NCBI GenBank assembly: GCA_030524545.1
Contig: JAUNGM010000037.1
Span: 1-37,145, forward strand
Length of the DNA stretch: 37,145 bases
Direction of reading: 5' to 3'
Source: Eubacteriales bacterium
GTDB taxonomy: Bacteria > Bacillota > Clostridia > Lachnospirales > Lachnospiraceae
Both the position numbers and the translations under genes were made by a program. The notes under the pieces were generated by a model. That model saw only the letters and a program-made list of their open reading frames with translations. It was not told where the DNA came from and searched no databases. Positions 17,538 to 30,600 of the stretch are shown here, in pieces; position 1 is the first letter of the stretch; the number at the start of each line of letters is the position of its first letter.

Positions 17538-20500
17538 ATGAGAAAATATGATTTAATTTCCGCACTTTCCGAAGAAACTGCAAAGAGAGTGACGAGAAAT
17601 GATGAAAGCTGGAAAAAATATCTGAACACAGCATCAAGGCTCTACAAATACCCGTTCAAAGACCAGCTCCTTATTTATGCCCAAAGACCGGATGCCACAG
17701 CCTGTGCTTCCATAGAGATATGGAATGAAAAAATGCACTGCTGGGTAAACAAAGGCGCAAAGGGGATTGCCCTGCTTGATGAAGAAGGGAGTCCCTTCAC
17801 CGGACTGCGGTATGTATTTGACATATCGGACGTGCATAAGGCAAGGCGCATCGGGCGTTTTCCGCAGCTTTGGGAGATGAAGGAAGAACACCAGCAGGCA
17901 GTGATTGACCGTCTGGAAGGGATTTATGGGGACACCAACAAGGAAGCTGGGTTTACGGACAGGATCAGGGAGATCGCTTCCCGGATTGCACAGGACTGTT
18001 ATGGGGAACTTGCTTCGGATATGGAATATCTGAAAGAGGGAAGTTTTCTGGAGGAACTGGACGAACTGAATATCGCTGTGCGTGTCCGGGAAACGCTGGC
18101 GGACAGTATCGCCTACACTGTCTTAAAACGGTGCGGCATGGAAGATGCGGAACTGGCAGAGGAAATCCAGTTCCCCTATATCCATGAATTTAATACGGTG
18201 GAAACCCTGTCACACATCGGGGACAGCATATCCGATTTATCCAAGCCTGTGCTTATGGAGATTGGCAAGGCAATCGGAGCATATGACAGGGAAATTGCCG
18301 GAAAAGAAGCATCGAAAAATTTTGTTGAAAAAGGTCTTGCAAATACTACTGACACACGCTATAATGCTTTAAAGTGTGAAAGCGAAACACAGGACGTACA
18401 ACCTGACACACAGACCGGAAATGCCGGGGAAAGGGGAAATAATGATGAATCTGACTTACGAGAAGAATGGGGATTATCTGATACCGATGTTGCAGATGGA
18501 CGAGCAGCCGGAGGGGACACTGACAAAGTACGGGCTGATGAGGAAGAATTACTTACAGGAACACAAGAAGGGGATTTACACCGGACTTCTGCTGAAAGGG
18601 AAGCTGAAAGAGCATCTTCTGACCATTCAGGAACAGGCGGAGCAGAGGATGGAATTACTGACAGCGCAGATGGCGAAAGCCGAGGGCGTGACGGAGGAAC
18701 TGAAAGCAGCCGATCAGATGAAGTGGGTGGGGATGATGAACAACATCAGGCACTCAGCGGAGGAAATCGTACTGAAAGAGCTGGTATACAGCCTGTAAAT
18801 GAGGGAGAAACAACTGAAAATAAAGGACTGGTAGAGCCGGGCAGTGGAGAACCATTGTCCGGTCTTTCTTTGTCCGGGATAGAAAAGGGCATTTTGCAGT
18901 TTGATGAATTTATGGTGCATAAATGCCCGGACATTGCCGGTGTGATGCTTTTTGAACCGGATAAGGGCAAACAGACAGAATATATTAAAAACAGTTACAG
19001 GCATAAGGAGTGTACCGAGTTTTATATTGGGGAAGAAAGAGCCGGATACAGGGCGGACGAAAGTGGTCTGACGGTCTGGAAGGGGAGCTATTTAAACCGG
19101 ACAGCGGAGGCAACTGTATCATGGGAAACTGTGAGGGACAGCATCGCCTTTTACATGGAAAAGGGCGAATATCTGAAAGAGGGGCAGATACCGCAGTGGG
19201 AAGAACCGAAGGAAACGGAAGTTTACCAGCAGCTTAGTTTATTCCCCACGATAGAGGAACAGATCGGCACGATTGAAGCGGCGCAGGCAGGAGAGAAATA
19301 TATCATGCCCGCCGCTTTTTCTCTGCCGCAGGAGCAGCTTGAAGCCATTTTACGGACAGGGGGCGGACGGGATAACAGCAGGAGCCGCATTTATGCCAAG
19401 TACCAGCAGGGGAAAACGTCGGAGGAAATGGCGAAGTTCCTGAAAAATGAGTACAAGACTACCGGGAAAGGATTTGACTTCGGGGAGAATCCCATTTCCG
19501 TCTGGTTCAATGAATCCGGCATGAGCATCGGCTACGGAATGTCCGCAAGGGAAAATCCGGTTGCGGTGATGGGCTGGCAGGAAGTAGAGAGCGTTATCCG
19601 CTCTATGGTGGAAAATGGCTCCTACATGGGTGCAAACGAAGTGTTCCTTGTGGATGCGTTGGAACGCCAGAGGGTGGCAAATGACCTGTTCAATTTCTTC
19701 CGGGACGGCATCGGGGATGTGCCGGAGAATATACCGATTAAGGGTTACAACCACCCGGAGAGCATGACAAACCTCTGCGAGCTTTTATCCACGCAGGAAG
19801 GGCGTGATACGGTTGCCGGGGAGCTTTCCCACGCAAAAGAGCAGATTGAAACCGGGGAAAAGCAGATAAAGTGGCGGTATGTGAAAAATCCAGAGCATTT
19901 GCTTTCAGAGATTGCGGATTTAAGCACAGGGAAAACAGAATACCCGGCGCAGGACAGCGTGGAAGTGCTGCATGAGGATTTTATCACACAGGACGAGATA
20001 GATAACCGCCTGACGGGTGGAAGCGGCTATCATCATGGAAATTTCCGTATCTATGAATATTTTATGGAGGGGCATGACAGGAAAGAAAATATTGCTTTCC
20101 TTAAAAATGAATACGGGACAGGCGGCGGTTCTCCCGCCTTAATTGGTTCAGACCGAAGCGATGAATGGCACGATTCCAAAGGAATCAAATTAGGGAAAGG
20201 CAGGATAGGCGATCCATACGCAAAAGTGCTTTTGAAATGGAACGTGGTGGAGAAGCGCATCAGGGAGCTTGTAAATGCGGATAAATACCTTACGCCGAAA
20301 GGGAAGGAAGCCTTTGCGCAGTACAAAAAAGAACAGGCGGAGGAAGCCATGCGCCGGGAGCAGGAAAAGCTGGAGCATGGTATCCGGGTGGAGTGCAAGG
20401 ATGCCATAGAGCAGGCGATTGCGGAGAAATTTGACGGTTACACCCTTCCGAGGGATACCGCAGAGGGCGTTATCCGGCAGTATGGGAAGGAACGTGTAGA

Positions 20501-23500
20501 GATTGTCCTTGCCAACACAATCACCCATTTATCCCATGATGGGCGTTTTTCCTTTGACAATAAGGAATGGGCAGAAAGCCTTGTGCCTTCCGCTGACTGG
20601 CAGACAAGGGATTATATCGTCACTTCCCACCCGGCTGTTTTGGACGGTTTCACCAATCAGGCAAGGCGGTTTATAGAGCGTGACAGGGAGCCGGAAAAAA
20701 TGGCTGTACCAGAACAGGAAGCGGAAATTTCCGGGGAAAATATTCAGAGTCCTGAACCGGAAAATAAAGCCAGTGACAGTGAAAAGGCACTGGCTGAAAG
20801 GCTTGCGGAGATGTCCGCTGTGGTGAAAATCTGCGGTGCGCTGTCCATGAAAGATGTGGTCGGCTGGAATGAGGACACCGGGGCAGTTGCTATTGAGGAT
20901 GCTGACAGGCGGTTAGAGGGCAGGGCGGTTTATGACGCTTTGTTTTTAGAAGCCGCTGATTATGTCTTAATGCAGTCATTAAGCGGCAATACACAAAAAG
21001 CAGTGGAGATGGATGCTCTGCTGAAGGAGGCGGGGAAGTATGCGGCACGTTATGAGAGCGAGCCAAAACAGCAGAGGGAAGGACACGCTGCGGAAGTATC
21101 TGAAACAGAGCAGACAGGAGAAAAACGTGAAGAATCCCTTCCAGATGCAGAGCCGGAAAAACAGAGAGAAAAAGTAACCGTTGCCATAGAAACATCAATT
21201 CATTTTTCCGAGCCGGAGTATGGCTTTGTTACAGATGATTCAGAGGGCGGGAGTGGTATAAAATACCGCCTTGTGACACTGGACGATGAGGGTTACATGA
21301 AACCTTATCTTCCAAATCACCAGTTTTTTACGAGTGAGGAACTGGTACAGGAGTATATAGAAGCCCATGCAGAAGAAATAGAAGTCATTTCATATGATGA
21401 CATGGGATATGATTCTATCCAGATACAGAAAGCGTATCAGAAAGAACAGGAGCAGGAAACAGAAAAAGAGGATTTCTCCGACATTGATACACAGACAGTC
21501 CGGGAACGTCTGGAAAAAGCGGGCATTGTGGACGGGCAGCTTGTAGATGAAAATGCCTTAGAGAACGATCCGTTTATCCAGCAGGTCATGGGCGATGTGG
21601 AAATGCTGACCGGGGAAACGTCGGCAGAGCCGGAGAAAGCACCGGAAAAAGAGCCGGAAATTGATAAATCGGGCGCAGTCAATTACCACATTTCTTTCAA
21701 TGAAGCAGAAAGTGCCGGGAAAGGATTTGCGCCGAAAGAGAAATTCCGGCAGAACGTGGACGCCATACGAACCCTTGAAAAGATAGAGGGGGAACGCCGC
21801 ATAGCAACGCCAGAAGAACAGGAGATTTTGGCAAAGTATGTAGGCTGGGGCGGTCTTGCCGATGCCTTTGATTCTTCCAAAGCAAATTGGGCGAATGAAT
21901 ATCAGGAATTAAAAAACCTGTTATCCCCGGAAGAATACGCTTCTGCAAGGGAAAGCACCTTAAATGCCCATTATACAAGCCCGGTCATCATTCAGGCAAT
22001 CTATGACGCAGTGGGGAAAATGGGGTTTACCAGAGGGAATGTGTTAGATCCCGCAGCCGGAATCGGAAATTTTTATGGCTGTCTGCCGGAGGAAATGCAG
22101 GGAAGCAGGCTGTATGGGGCGGAGCTGGACGGGATTACCGGGCGCATCGCAAAACAGCTTTACCCTCATGCGGACATTAAAATCACTGGCTTTGAAAATA
22201 CCAATTATCCCAACGACTTTTTTGACGTGGCGGTGGGAAATGTGCCTTTTGGTCAGTATAAAGTGTCTGACAGGCAGTATGATAAGCACAACTTTCTGAT
22301 ACACGATTATTTTTTCGCAAAGACGCTGGATAAGGTCAGACCGGGCGGCATTATTGCCTTTGTCACTTCAAAGGGGACTATGGATAAGAAAAACCCGGAA
22401 GTACGGAAATACCTTGCACAGCGGGCGGAGCTTCTGGGGGCGGTCAGGCTCCCGAACACAGCGTTTAAGGAAAATGCGGGTACGGAGGTCACTTCGGACA
22501 TTCTGTTTTTAAAGAAGCGTGACCGGGTAATGGATATTGAGCCGGACTGGGTGCATCTGACGGAAAAAGACGGTATCGTGATGAACCAGTATTTCGCAGA
22601 CCACCCGGAAATGATTCTAGGAAAAATGGAAATGGTATCCGGGGCGCATGGCATGGAGAGTGCCTGTCTGCCGGACACTTCCCTTCCTTTGCCGGTACAG
22701 CTTAAAAATGCGCTTTCCCATGTGGAGGGCAGCATTGAGCAGGCGGATTTTAACGAGATTGATGATGAGCTGGCAAGGGAGAACATACCCGCCGATCCGG
22801 ACGTGAAGAATTACAGTTATACGGTTGTGGACGATAAAGTATATTACCGGGAAAATTCCATAATGAAGCCTGTAGACGTTTCGGAGAAAGCAGAGCAGAG
22901 AATTAAGGGCATGTTGGCAATCCGGGACTGTACGCAGGAGCTGATAAACTTCCAGTTAGAAGAATACCCGGATGATATGATTTCCAATAAGCAGGTGGAG
23001 TTAAACCAGCTCTATGATGACTTCTCCAAGAAATTTGGTCTTATCAGTTCACAGACCAATAAAAGAGCGTTTAATCAGGATTCCAGCTACTGCCTGTTAT
23101 GCTCCCTTGAAAGGCTGGACGATGAGGGGAACTTCATCGGCAAGGCGGATATGTTCACGAAACGCACTATTAAAAAGCAGGAAGTTGTAACGAGCGTGGA
23201 CACAGCCAGTGAAGCATTGGCGGTATCGTTAAGCGAGAAGGCGGGCGTAGACTTAGCCTATATGTCAGAGCTTGCGGGCAAAAGCGAGGAAGAAATTACA
23301 AAAGAGCTTGCCGGGGTAATCTTCCAGAACCCGGTTACAGAGGAATGGGAAACCGCAGACGAATATTTAAGCGGGAACGTGCGGGAGAAGCTGTCAGTGG
23401 CGAGAACCTTTGAGGAAAACCACCCGGAATATGCCATTAACGTATCTTCTCTGGAGGGCGTACAGCCGAAAGAGCTTGACGCATCGGAGATTGAGGTGCG

Positions 23501-26500
23501 TATCGGCGCAACATGGATTTCCACAAAATATATTGAGGACTTCATGCGTGAAACATTTGAAACGCCGGAATACCTGTTTGACCGCAACACAATGGGCGTA
23601 CAGTATTCCAATGTGACCGGGCAGTGGAACGTGAAGGGAAAAAATGCAGACAGGGGAAATGCCCTTGTCAATATGACCTATGGCACAGGCAGGGCAAACG
23701 CATACAGGATTTTAGAGGATTCCTTAAACTTACGGGATACCCGTATCTTTGATGTGATTACCGAGGACGGAAAAGAAAAAAGAGTCCTCAACAAAAAGGA
23801 AACCATGCTGGCAAGCCAGAAGCAGGAAGCAATCCGGGAAGCCTTTAAGGACTGGGTATTTCGTGATCCGGAGCGCAGGCAGGATTTATGTGCAAAGTAT
23901 AATGAGCTTTTCAACTCCACCAGACCGAGGGAATATGACGGTTCGCACTTGAAATTTCCCGGCATGACACCGGACATTGTACTCAGACCGCACCAGCTTA
24001 ACGCTGTGGCGCATCAGCTATATGGGGATAACACGCTACTTGCCCATTGCGTGGGCGCAGGAAAGACCTTTGAAATGATTGCGGCGGCTATGGAAAACAA
24101 GCGGCTGGGACTGTGCCAGAAAAGTTTATTTGTTGTGCCGAACCATTTGACGGAGCAGTGGGCGAGCGACTTTCTGCGCCTGTATCCGGGGGCAAACATC
24201 TTAGCGGCTACAAAAAAGGATTTTGAACCCGCCAACCGGAAAAAGTTTTGTTCCAGAATCGCAACCGGGGATTATGACGCTGTGATTATCGGACATTCTC
24301 AATTCGAGAAAATCCCGCTTTCCACCGAAAGGCAGATGGCGATGATTGAAAGACAGATAGAGGAAATTGAAATGGCAATCGAAGCCCTCAAAGCGGAGAA
24401 TGGCGAGCGTTACTCCATTAAGCAGATGGAAAAGACGAGGAAATCACTCTCTGCCAGATTAAGCCGCTTAAACGATTCCAGCCGGAAAGACAATGTTGTG
24501 ACCTTTGAACAGTTGGGCGTGGATCGGCTGTTTGTAGATGAAAGCCACAATTATAAGAACCTCTTTTTATACACAAAAATGCGGAATGTGGCAGGCATCG
24601 CACAGACGGAAGCGCAGAAATCCTCGGATATGTTTGCAAAGTGCCAGTATATGGACGAGCTGACAGGCGGGAAGGGCATCACATTCGCAACGGGTACGCC
24701 AATCAGCAACAGCATGACGGAATTATATACGAATATGCGCTATCTCCAGTACAATACTTTGCAGCGTTTGGGATTGGGGCATTTTGACAGTTGGGCGGCA
24801 TCGTTCGGGGAAACACAGACAGCGATTGAGCTTGCACCGGAGGGGACTGGATACCGGGCAAAAACAAGGTTTGCCAAGTTCTTCAATCTGCCGGATCTGA
24901 TTGCGTTATTTAAAGAGAGTGCGGACATTCAGACACCGGATATGTTAAAGCTGCCAGTGCCGGAAGCGGATTATGAAAATATCGTGTTAAAGCCGAGCGA
25001 ATACCAGCAGGACATGGTACAGTCCCTTGCGGACAGGGCGGAAGCGGTAAGGGACAGGAAAGTGCAGCCGAACATCGACAATATGCTAAAGATAACCAAC
25101 GATGGAAGAAAGCTGGCGTTAGACCAGCGGCTTATCAATGATATGCTCCCGGATGAGGAAAACTCCAAAGCCACAACCTGTGTGGAGAAAGCATTTGAGA
25201 TTTGGGAGCATACAAAAGAGCAGAAGTCGGCGCAGCTTATCTTCTGCGATCTGTCAACACCGAAAGGAGATGGGACATTTAATGTATATGAGGACATCAG
25301 GGATAAGCTCATGGCGAAAGGAGTGCCGGAGAATGAGATAGCTTTTATCCATGACGCCAATACGGAAACAAGGAAAGCGGAGCTGTTCGCAAAGGTAAGA
25401 AGCGGGCAGGTTCGTTTTTTGTTAGGTTCAACCGCAAAAATGGGTGCCGGAACCAACGTGCAGGACAGGCTTATTGCTTTGCACCACCTTGATGTGCCCT
25501 GGCGTCCGTCTGACATTGAACAGCAGGAAGGGCGGATTTTAAGGCAGGGCAACATGAATGACAAAGTAAAGATTTTCCGGTATGTGACGGAAGGGACATT
25601 CGACAGCTACTCGTGGCAGCTCATCGAGAACAAGCAGAAATTCATCGGTCAGATTATGACGAGCAAATCCCCGGTGCGTAGCTGTGAGGACATAGACGAA
25701 GCGGCTCTCACTTATGCGGAAGTAAAGGCTCTGGCAACAGGCAATCCCTACATAAAAGAAAAGATGGATTTAGACATTCAGGTATCCAAGTTAAAGCTGT
25801 TAAAGGCGAACCACACCAGCCAGAAGTACAAGTTAGAGGACAATATCGTGAAGCATTACCCGGTACAGATAGCCGCCATGAAAGAAAGGATTGCGGGGTA
25901 TCGTGCTGACATACAGACCTATGCACAGAATAAATTCCCAGATAAAGACACTTTTTCCATAAAAATCGGAAACCGGGCATATACGGACAAAAAGGAAGCC
26001 GGGGCAGCGCTGATTGATATGTGCCGGAGTGCAAAACAGCCGAATATGGCGGTAACAATCGGGGAGTATCAGGGATTTAAGATGAGCGTTTCCTTCGATT
26101 CGTTCTTTTCCAAGTTTACGGTCAACCTAAAGGGCAGCATCAGCCATGAGGTGGAAATCGGCACTGATCCGCTGGGAAATTTACAGCGGTTAAGCAACGC
26201 CTTAGAGGGCATGACCGGGAAAATGGAAACAGTGGCGCAGAAACTGGAAAACGTGGAGCATCAGCTTGAAACCGCAAAGATAGAGGTCACAAAGCCATTC
26301 GCACAGGAAGTGGAGCTTGCGGAGAAGCTGGAACGCCTGACAGAATTAAATGCCCTGTTAAACATGGACGAAAAGGGCGGAGATGGAATTGATATGGAGG
26401 ATGAGCCGGAAAATGACGGGGAACAGGAGGAACTGGACACAGAGGAAATGGGGCGTGATGCGGAAGCTGTGGCAGATGCGCCTTTTAAATCGCAGATTAA

Positions 26501-26678
26501 CCGGGCAGTATCGGAAAAGATAGCGGAGCATGGGAAAGAGAGGATGCTGGCAGACAGTCCGAGAGGGCGTATTTCCGTAAAAGAGAAACTTGCCGAGATG
26601 CGGGAGAAGGCATATGGGCAGAAAGCGCCGGAAAAGCCGGATATTTCAAAGGGAAAAGGAAAAGAGGAAAGCTTATAA
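17538..26678 (+). CDS. Polyvalent DNA methyltransferase / SNF2-type helicase (3046 aa)
   Basis: This is a giant multidomain anti-restriction-type protein. Its start follows GGAGG with 7-base spacing at 17538; an upstream GTG lies inside the attenuator. The N terminus resembles ArdC ([24 protein letters not shown]). Residues 302-420 are an acidic, Gly-rich linker overlapping tnpV in another frame. Two related segments (about 610-700 and 830-920) share FLKNEY and W-x-x-V-E-x-x-I-R patterns. A DUF3849-like part lies at about 940-1045. The methyltransferase part has DPAAGIGN (1504 on) and NVPF (1568-1571). The helicase has GAGKT (about 2173-2177), DESH (from 2334) and [11 protein letters not shown] (2662 on). 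The C terminus carries the shared RISVKEKL tag (3011 on). It resembles phage DarB-type proteins, and would protect entering DNA. Confidence 0.9.
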   Translation: MRKYDLISALSEETAKRVTRNDESWKKYLNTASRLYKYPFKDQLLIYAQRPDATACASIEIWNEKMHCWVNKGAKGIALLDEEGSPFTGLRYVFDISDVHKARRIGRFPQLWEMKEEHQQAVIDRLEGIYGDTNKEAGFTDRIREIASRIAQDCYGELASDMEYLKEGSFLEELDELNIAVRVRETLADSIAYTVLKRCGMEDAELAEEIQFPYIHEFNTVETLSHIGDSISDLSKPVLMEIGKAIGAYDREIAGKEASKNFVEKGLANTTDTRYNALKCESETQDVQPDTQTGNAGERGNNDESDLREEWGLSDTDVADGRAAGGDTDKVRADEEELLTGTQEGDLHRTSAEREAERASSDHSGTGGAEDGITDSADGESRGRDGGTESSRSDEVGGDDEQHQALSGGNRTERAGIQPVNEGETTENKGLVEPGSGEPLSGLSLSGIEKGILQFDEFMVHKCPDIAGVMLFEPDKGKQTEYIKNSYRHKECTEFYIGEERAGYRADESGLTVWKGSYLNRTAEATVSWETVRDSIAFYMEKGEYLKEGQIPQWEEPKETEVYQQLSLFPTIEEQIGTIEAAQAGEKYIMPAAFSLPQEQLEAILRTGGGRDNSRSRIYAKYQQGKTSEEMAKFLKNEYKTTGKGFDFGENPISVWFNESGMSIGYGMSARENPVAVMGWQEVESVIRSMVENGSYMGANEVFLVDALERQRVANDLFNFFRDGIGDVPENIPIKGYNHPESMTNLCELLSTQEGRDTVAGELSHAKEQIETGEKQIKWRYVKNPEHLLSEIADLSTGKTEYPAQDSVEVLHEDFITQDEIDNRLTGGSGYHHGNFRIYEYFMEGHDRKENIAFLKNEYGTGGGSPALIGSDRSDEWHDSKGIKLGKGRIGDPYAKVLLKWNVVEKRIRELVNADKYLTPKGKEAFAQYKKEQAEEAMRREQEKLEHGIRVECKDAIEQAIAEKFDGYTLPRDTAEGVIRQYGKERVEIVLANTITHLSHDGRFSFDNKEWAESLVPSADWQTRDYIVTSHPAVLDGFTNQARRFIERDREPEKMAVPEQEAEISGENIQSPEPENKASDSEKALAERLAEMSAVVKICGALSMKDVVGWNEDTGAVAIEDADRRLEGRAVYDALFLEAADYVLMQSLSGNTQKAVEMDALLKEAGKYAARYESEPKQQREGHAAEVSETEQTGEKREESLPDAEPEKQREKVTVAIETSIHFSEPEYGFVTDDSEGGSGIKYRLVTLDDEGYMKPYLPNHQFFTSEELVQEYIEAHAEEIEVISYDDMGYDSIQIQKAYQKEQEQETEKEDFSDIDTQTVRERLEKAGIVDGQLVDENALENDPFIQQVMGDVEMLTGETSAEPEKAPEKEPEIDKSGAVNYHISFNEAESAGKGFAPKEKFRQNVDAIRTLEKIEGERRIATPEEQEILAKYVGWGGLADAFDSSKANWANEYQELKNLLSPEEYASARESTLNAHYTSPVIIQAIYDAVGKMGFTRGNVLDPAAGIGNFYGCLPEEMQGSRLYGAELDGITGRIAKQLYPHADIKITGFENTNYPNDFFDVAVGNVPFGQYKVSDRQYDKHNFLIHDYFFAKTLDKVRPGGIIAFVTSKGTMDKKNPEVRKYLAQRAELLGAVRLPNTAFKENAGTEVTSDILFLKKRDRVMDIEPDWVHLTEKDGIVMNQYFADHPEMILGKMEMVSGAHGMESACLPDTSLPLPVQLKNALSHVEGSIEQADFNEIDDELARENIPADPDVKNYSYTVVDDKVYYRENSIMKPVDVSEKAEQRIKGMLAIRDCTQELINFQLEEYPDDMISNKQVELNQLYDDFSKKFGLISSQTNKRAFNQDSSYCLLCSLERLDDEGNFIGKADMFTKRTIKKQEVVTSVDTASEALAVSLSEKAGVDLAYMSELAGKSEEEITKELAGVIFQNPVTEEWETADEYLSGNVREKLSVARTFEENHPEYAINVSSLEGVQPKELDASEIEVRIGATWISTKYIEDFMRETFETPEYLFDRNTMGVQYSNVTGQWNVKGKNADRGNALVNMTYGTGRANAYRILEDSLNLRDTRIFDVITEDGKEKRVLNKKETMLASQKQEAIREAFKDWVFRDPERRQDLCAKYNELFNSTRPREYDGSHLKFPGMTPDIVLRPHQLNAVAHQLYGDNTLLAHCVGAGKTFEMIAAAMENKRLGLCQKSLFVVPNHLTEQWASDFLRLYPGANILAATKKDFEPANRKKFCSRIATGDYDAVIIGHSQFEKIPLSTERQMAMIERQIEEIEMAIEALKAENGERYSIKQMEKTRKSLSARLSRLNDSSRKDNVVTFEQLGVDRLFVDESHNYKNLFLYTKMRNVAGIAQTEAQKSSDMFAKCQYMDELTGGKGITFATGTPISNSMTELYTNMRYLQYNTLQRLGLGHFDSWAASFGETQTAIELAPEGTGYRAKTRFAKFFNLPDLIALFKESADIQTPDMLKLPVPEADYENIVLKPSEYQQDMVQSLADRAEAVRDRKVQPNIDNMLKITNDGRKLALDQRLINDMLPDEENSKATTCVEKAFEIWEHTKEQKSAQLIFCDLSTPKGDGTFNVYEDIRDKLMAKGVPENEIAFIHDANTETRKAELFAKVRSGQVRFLLGSTAKMGAGTNVQDRLIALHHLDVPWRPSDIEQQEGRILRQGNMNDKVKIFRYVTEGTFDSYSWQLIENKQKFIGQIMTSKSPVRSCEDIDEAALTYAEVKALATGNPYIKEKMDLDIQVSKLKLLKANHTSQKYKLEDNIVKHYPVQIAAMKERIAGYRADIQTYAQNKFPDKDTFSIKIGNRAYTDKKEAGAALIDMCRSAKQPNMAVTIGEYQGFKMSVSFDSFFSKFTVNLKGSISHEVEIGTDPLGNLQRLSNALEGMTGKMETVAQKLENVEHQLETAKIEVTKPFAQEVELAEKLERLTELNALLNMDEKGGDGIDMEDEPENDGEQEELDTEEMGRDAEAVADAPFKSQINRAVSEKIAEHGKERMLADSPRGRISVKEKLAEMREKAYGQKAPEKPDISKGKGKEESL
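18442..18798 (+). CDS. tnpV: TnpV family protein, overlapping in another frame
   Basis: This 118-aa frame lies wholly inside the giant gene in a different + frame. Its sequence is that of TnpV, a transposon-encoded protein: [37 protein letters not shown] and [12 protein letters not shown] are all family signatures at the usual length. AGGGGAA precedes the ATG pair at 18442/18445. The giant protein reads this same DNA as a low-complexity acidic linker, which suggests the tnpV frame came first and the other frame was overprinted. Known TnpV proteins occur with mobilisable transposons; a biochemical role is not established. It is unclear whether this frame is translated here. Confidence 0.7.
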   Translation: MMNLTYEKNGDYLIPMLQMDEQPEGTLTKYGLMRKNYLQEHKKGIYTGLLLKGKLKEHLLTIQEQAEQRMELLTAQMAKAEGVTEELKAADQMKWVGMMNNIRHSAEEIVLKELVYSL

Positions 26679-26689
26679 GGAGGGCAAAA

Positions 26690-27532
26690 ATGGAAACAGC
26701 AGGACAGAACACAAAACAGGTCATGGAGGAAAATGACGCATTAAAGCAGTTCATGGAGCTGCTTAACCAGCAGAACATGAAAGAGCAGTCACAGGATTTT
26801 ATGGGGATTTTTTGGTATGTGGCGGGTATGCAGGTACAGCTTAGCGCAATGGTTGATGAATTACAGGGTGTCCGGGAACAGCTTTCACAGATGCAGGAGA
26901 ACCAGCCAAAATCAGTGAAAGAGAACCTCATGGATAAAGTGGCTCACCTTCAGGAAAAAATCACGAGTCTGTCGGAGCGCCTGTCAGCGGTAAGAAACCG
27001 TCTGGTGGAAACAGCGGCACAGGCGGTCAGCACCTTTAAGGAAAAAGGAAAAGCGGAGATGTGCAAGGTTCTCCAGAAAGGAATCTCCGGCGTGAAGTCC
27101 ATGCTTTCCGATTACCGGGAACGTCTGGTTGACGTGATGACGGACTTTGAAAAGACAGCCAACCAGATTGACAGCATCGGGGACGAATTAAAGCAGATCG
27201 GGAACAGCGTTTCCAACGTGGGCAGGCTGTTAGCCGGGAAAGGCACGAGAGAGGTATCGGACGAAAAGCCGGGTGTCGGTCTGACAAGGGTAATTAACAA
27301 GCCTGTAAAAAAGGCGGTGGAGAACCTTCGGAAAAAGATTGATGCGGCGGATCAGGCATTTGAAAAGCTGGATCGGCTCTCTGACCGTCTGGATGCCGGG
27401 AAGGAAGCGGAGAAAGGAGGGCGGGTGTCCGTAAAGGATAAGCTGTCACAGATGAAAGAAAAAGCAGGACAGCAGAAGAAAGCGCCGGAACCGGACAAGG
27501 CAAAGGCGAAAAGCAAAGAGGAAAGTTTATAA
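26690..27532 (+). CDS. DUF6674-type coiled-coil protein
   Basis: This 280-aa protein starts METAGQNTKQVMEENDALKQFMELLNQQNMKEQ. It has a long central helical part (about residues 70-230), with repeated amphipathic helices that look like coiled coils. The C terminus begins GRVSVKDKLSQMKEKA (R245 at base 27422) and ends KSKEESL, closely matching the end of the giant upstream protein (KGKEESL). AAGGAGGG precedes the ATG. It sits 11 bases after the giant gene and is followed by a strong terminator hairpin. Its function is unknown; the shared tail suggests a common partner with the polyvalent proteins. Confidence 0.8.
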   Translation: METAGQNTKQVMEENDALKQFMELLNQQNMKEQSQDFMGIFWYVAGMQVQLSAMVDELQGVREQLSQMQENQPKSVKENLMDKVAHLQEKITSLSERLSAVRNRLVETAAQAVSTFKEKGKAEMCKVLQKGISGVKSMLSDYRERLVDVMTDFEKTANQIDSIGDELKQIGNSVSNVGRLLAGKGTREVSDEKPGVGLTRVINKPVKKAVENLRKKIDAADQAFEKLDRLSDRLDAGKEAEKGGRVSVKDKLSQMKEKAGQQKKAPEPDKAKAKSKEESL

Positions 27533-27562
27533 AAAATTGCAGCAAATAAAAATATCCAAAAC

Positions 27563-27599
27563 GGGGACAGAGAGGGAAACTTATCTGTCCCCTGTTTTT
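27563..27599 (+). terminator. Terminator/attenuator before the ArdC-type gene
   Basis: GGGGACAGA (27563-27571) and TCTGTCCCC (27584-27592) form a perfect 9-bp stem with a 12-base loop, followed by TGTTTTT. It lies 26 bases upstream of the next ATG, inside the leader. Confidence 0.85.
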
Positions 27600-27624
27600 A
27601 TGGAGGAAAAGGAGAGATAACCAT

Positions 27625-30600
27625 ATGGCAGACGCAAGAACCGAGAAACAGAAAGTAAAGGAGATAACGGACAGGCTGGAGGAAGGCTTGAAGGAATTAT
27701 TTGAGGGGGAGAAGTACAAAAGCTACCTGAATACCATGTCAAAATTCCATAATTACAGCGCAAACAATATCCAGCTCATAGAGATGCAATGCCCGGATGC
27801 GACATATGTTGCCGGGTACAAGGCATGGCAGAGGAATTTTGAACGCCATGTAAACAAGGGCGAGAGGGGTATCCGTATCCTTGCGCCCGCACCTTATAAA
27901 ATCAAAGAGGAACAGGAAAAGATTGATCCGGTGACGAATGAGCCTGTGCTTGACCGGGACGGGATGCCCGTCATGGAGGAAGTGGAGATAAAGATACCCG
28001 CTTTTCGTGTTGTCACAGTGTTTGACTATTCACAGACGGACGGGAAAGGGCTTCCCGGACTTGGCGTGAATGAGCTGCATGGGAATGTGGAGCGTTATCA
28101 GGATTTTATGGAAGCGCTTAACAGAGTTTCCCCTGTCCCAATCCGATATGAGGGCCTGGAAGGGGACAGGAAAGGCTATTTTATTGACTTAAACCACCCT
28201 ATCGCCATTAAGGAGGGCATGAGTGAAACGCAGACCGCAAAAACCGGAGTCCATGAGGTGGCACACGCTAAACTCCACGCAAAGGAGATTGAACAGGAAA
28301 CGGGGACTATCAAAGACCGGGAAACAAAAGAGGTGGAAGCGGAGAGCATCGCCTACACTGTCTGCCAGCATTTCGGGATTGACACGTCCGATTATTCTTT
28401 CGGGTATATCGCCGGGTGGAGCAGCGGAAAAGAAATGCCGGAGTTGAAATCTTCCCTTGATACGATACGCCGGACTTCCTCGGAGCTGATAAAGGGGATT
28501 GAAGCACAGCTTTTGGAGCTTGAAAAAGAACGTGCTGCAGAACAGGCACAGGAGGATTTGATTGTGCTTGTGGCGAATACTGACCGTTCAGAATATGACC
28601 TTTTGAGTGTTAAGGGCATGGAGAGGACGGAGCTTTTTAATTCGCTGCTTGCCATGAAAGACGATGACAGGCAGAGCGTGGAAGCCTACCTTGAAAGAGC
28701 AGGGGCATGGGTAACGCTGCTTGCCAATGAACGGAGTGAGGAAGTGGGGGAATACCACTTAGATTACGCTTATAATACGGATACCCATGAGATAACCGAT
28801 TTTAAGGCATTGCAGGAAGAACGGGAAAAAGCCAATATTCCGATTGAGTATGGCGATGTGGTTGTGAGAATCTCCACGCCGGACAGCGGGGAATATGAAA
28901 CCATTAAAATCACAAATATGCAGTCAGAAGTGGCAAATGTTGTATATTCTATTCCATTTTTGCAAGAAAATGAGTGGAATGGAAATGTTCTGGACTATCT
29001 GCAGGAGAAAGGATTTGAGTTTGTCCCGATTATGAGAAGCGGGGGAGTAAATGACGGTTATCCGCAGTTCTATGATTTTGATGTGGATATGAGCGAATGG
29101 GAAGTGCATACCGCTTCGGAACTTCCGGCAACCGTACAGGCGGAGCAGCTCATTAACCGCATGGAATTTCACAGGTCGGTGTATGGCACCGATGAGCGCA
29201 ACCTGATTATGAACCACGCTTATAAGCTGGACGATATGTATAAGACCACTTCCCTTGCACATTCCCTTGCGGAGCAGAAAGACGATTTACCGCTGCTTTT
29301 GGAAACAATCAAGGCGGCGGAGGAAGAAATTGACTTTCTTCCGGATGGCATGGTGGGGCTGTCGCAGATGCACGAATACGGGTATTCGTGGGATGAAATG
29401 CTCCCTCTGACAAAGGACAGGGCATTAGAGCTGTTTAGGGAAGACGTATCAGTGTATCGGCTCCACGCAGACGGTTCGGAAACGCTTGTGGAGGACAGGG
29501 CGGCATTACAGGAGCATGACGGGCTGTTTGGCGTGGAAAAAAGCGATTGGAGCGCCTATCTGGAATACCAGTCCATGAAGCAGGGATTAGAGGACAGCGA
29601 GCCTAACCGGGAAGCACAGCTTTTATATGGAAGTGAGAGCAGGTTTGGCATTTACCAGCTTAAAGATACGGAGGAAACAAGGGATATTCGCTTTATGAAT
29701 ATGGATTACCTTGAAAAAGAAGGTATCCCGGTTTCCAGAGAGAATTACACGCTGATCTATACCGGGGAGCTGAAGGAGGGCATAAGCCTTGAAGATATTT
29801 ATACCAAGTTCAATATAGACCACCCGGCAGACTTTACCGGGCATTCCCTTTCCGTCAGTGACGTGGTGGTGTTGCATCAGGACGGGGAGAACACAAGCCA
29901 TTATGTGGATTCCGTTGGTTACAGGGAGATACCGGAGTTTACAAAGGAACTTTCCGTATCAGCGGAAGTCAGCGTAGAGAAAGCTCCGGTCATGGAAGAA
30001 ACAGCGGAAATTACAGAGGGAGCAGCAGAAGAAAATACAGCGGCGAAGCCAGACAGTGATAAGGTTTCCTATTATGTCATTGAGGATTTATCCACATGGG
30101 CGGAGAACAGCCCAGATAAAAGCAGGCTGGAACGTTTTGACAGCCTTTCGGAAGCGGTGGCGAAATTTGCGGAGTATCGGGGAAAAGATATGGAGGAAAA
30201 GCCGGATATGGCAAGGGCAACTTTCGGCTTTAACGTCAATGGCAGCGAGTTTGACCTGATCCACGTCCGAAACCATGAAAACTGTCTGTCACTGGATTTT
30301 ACGCACAGCAGGGCGGCAGGGGAAAGCAGCCGCTTCATGGACGATTTACAGATTTTATCGGATGAGGTCGGCTTTGACAAGGTGAGGGTTCACCGGGAGA
30401 TGTCACCGGAGGAAATAAAGGATTTTGTAAAGCAGAGGTTTGAGTACCAGCTAAAGAGCAGCGGGCTTGATGATATTTCCCTCTACATGGACAGGTTTGA
30501 TGCCCTCTATGAACAGGGGAAAATGGAACACCTCATGCCGACAGCAAACCAGAAGCATATCGTGGAAAATGTACCGTTCATGGAGTGGGAGAACCCGTAT

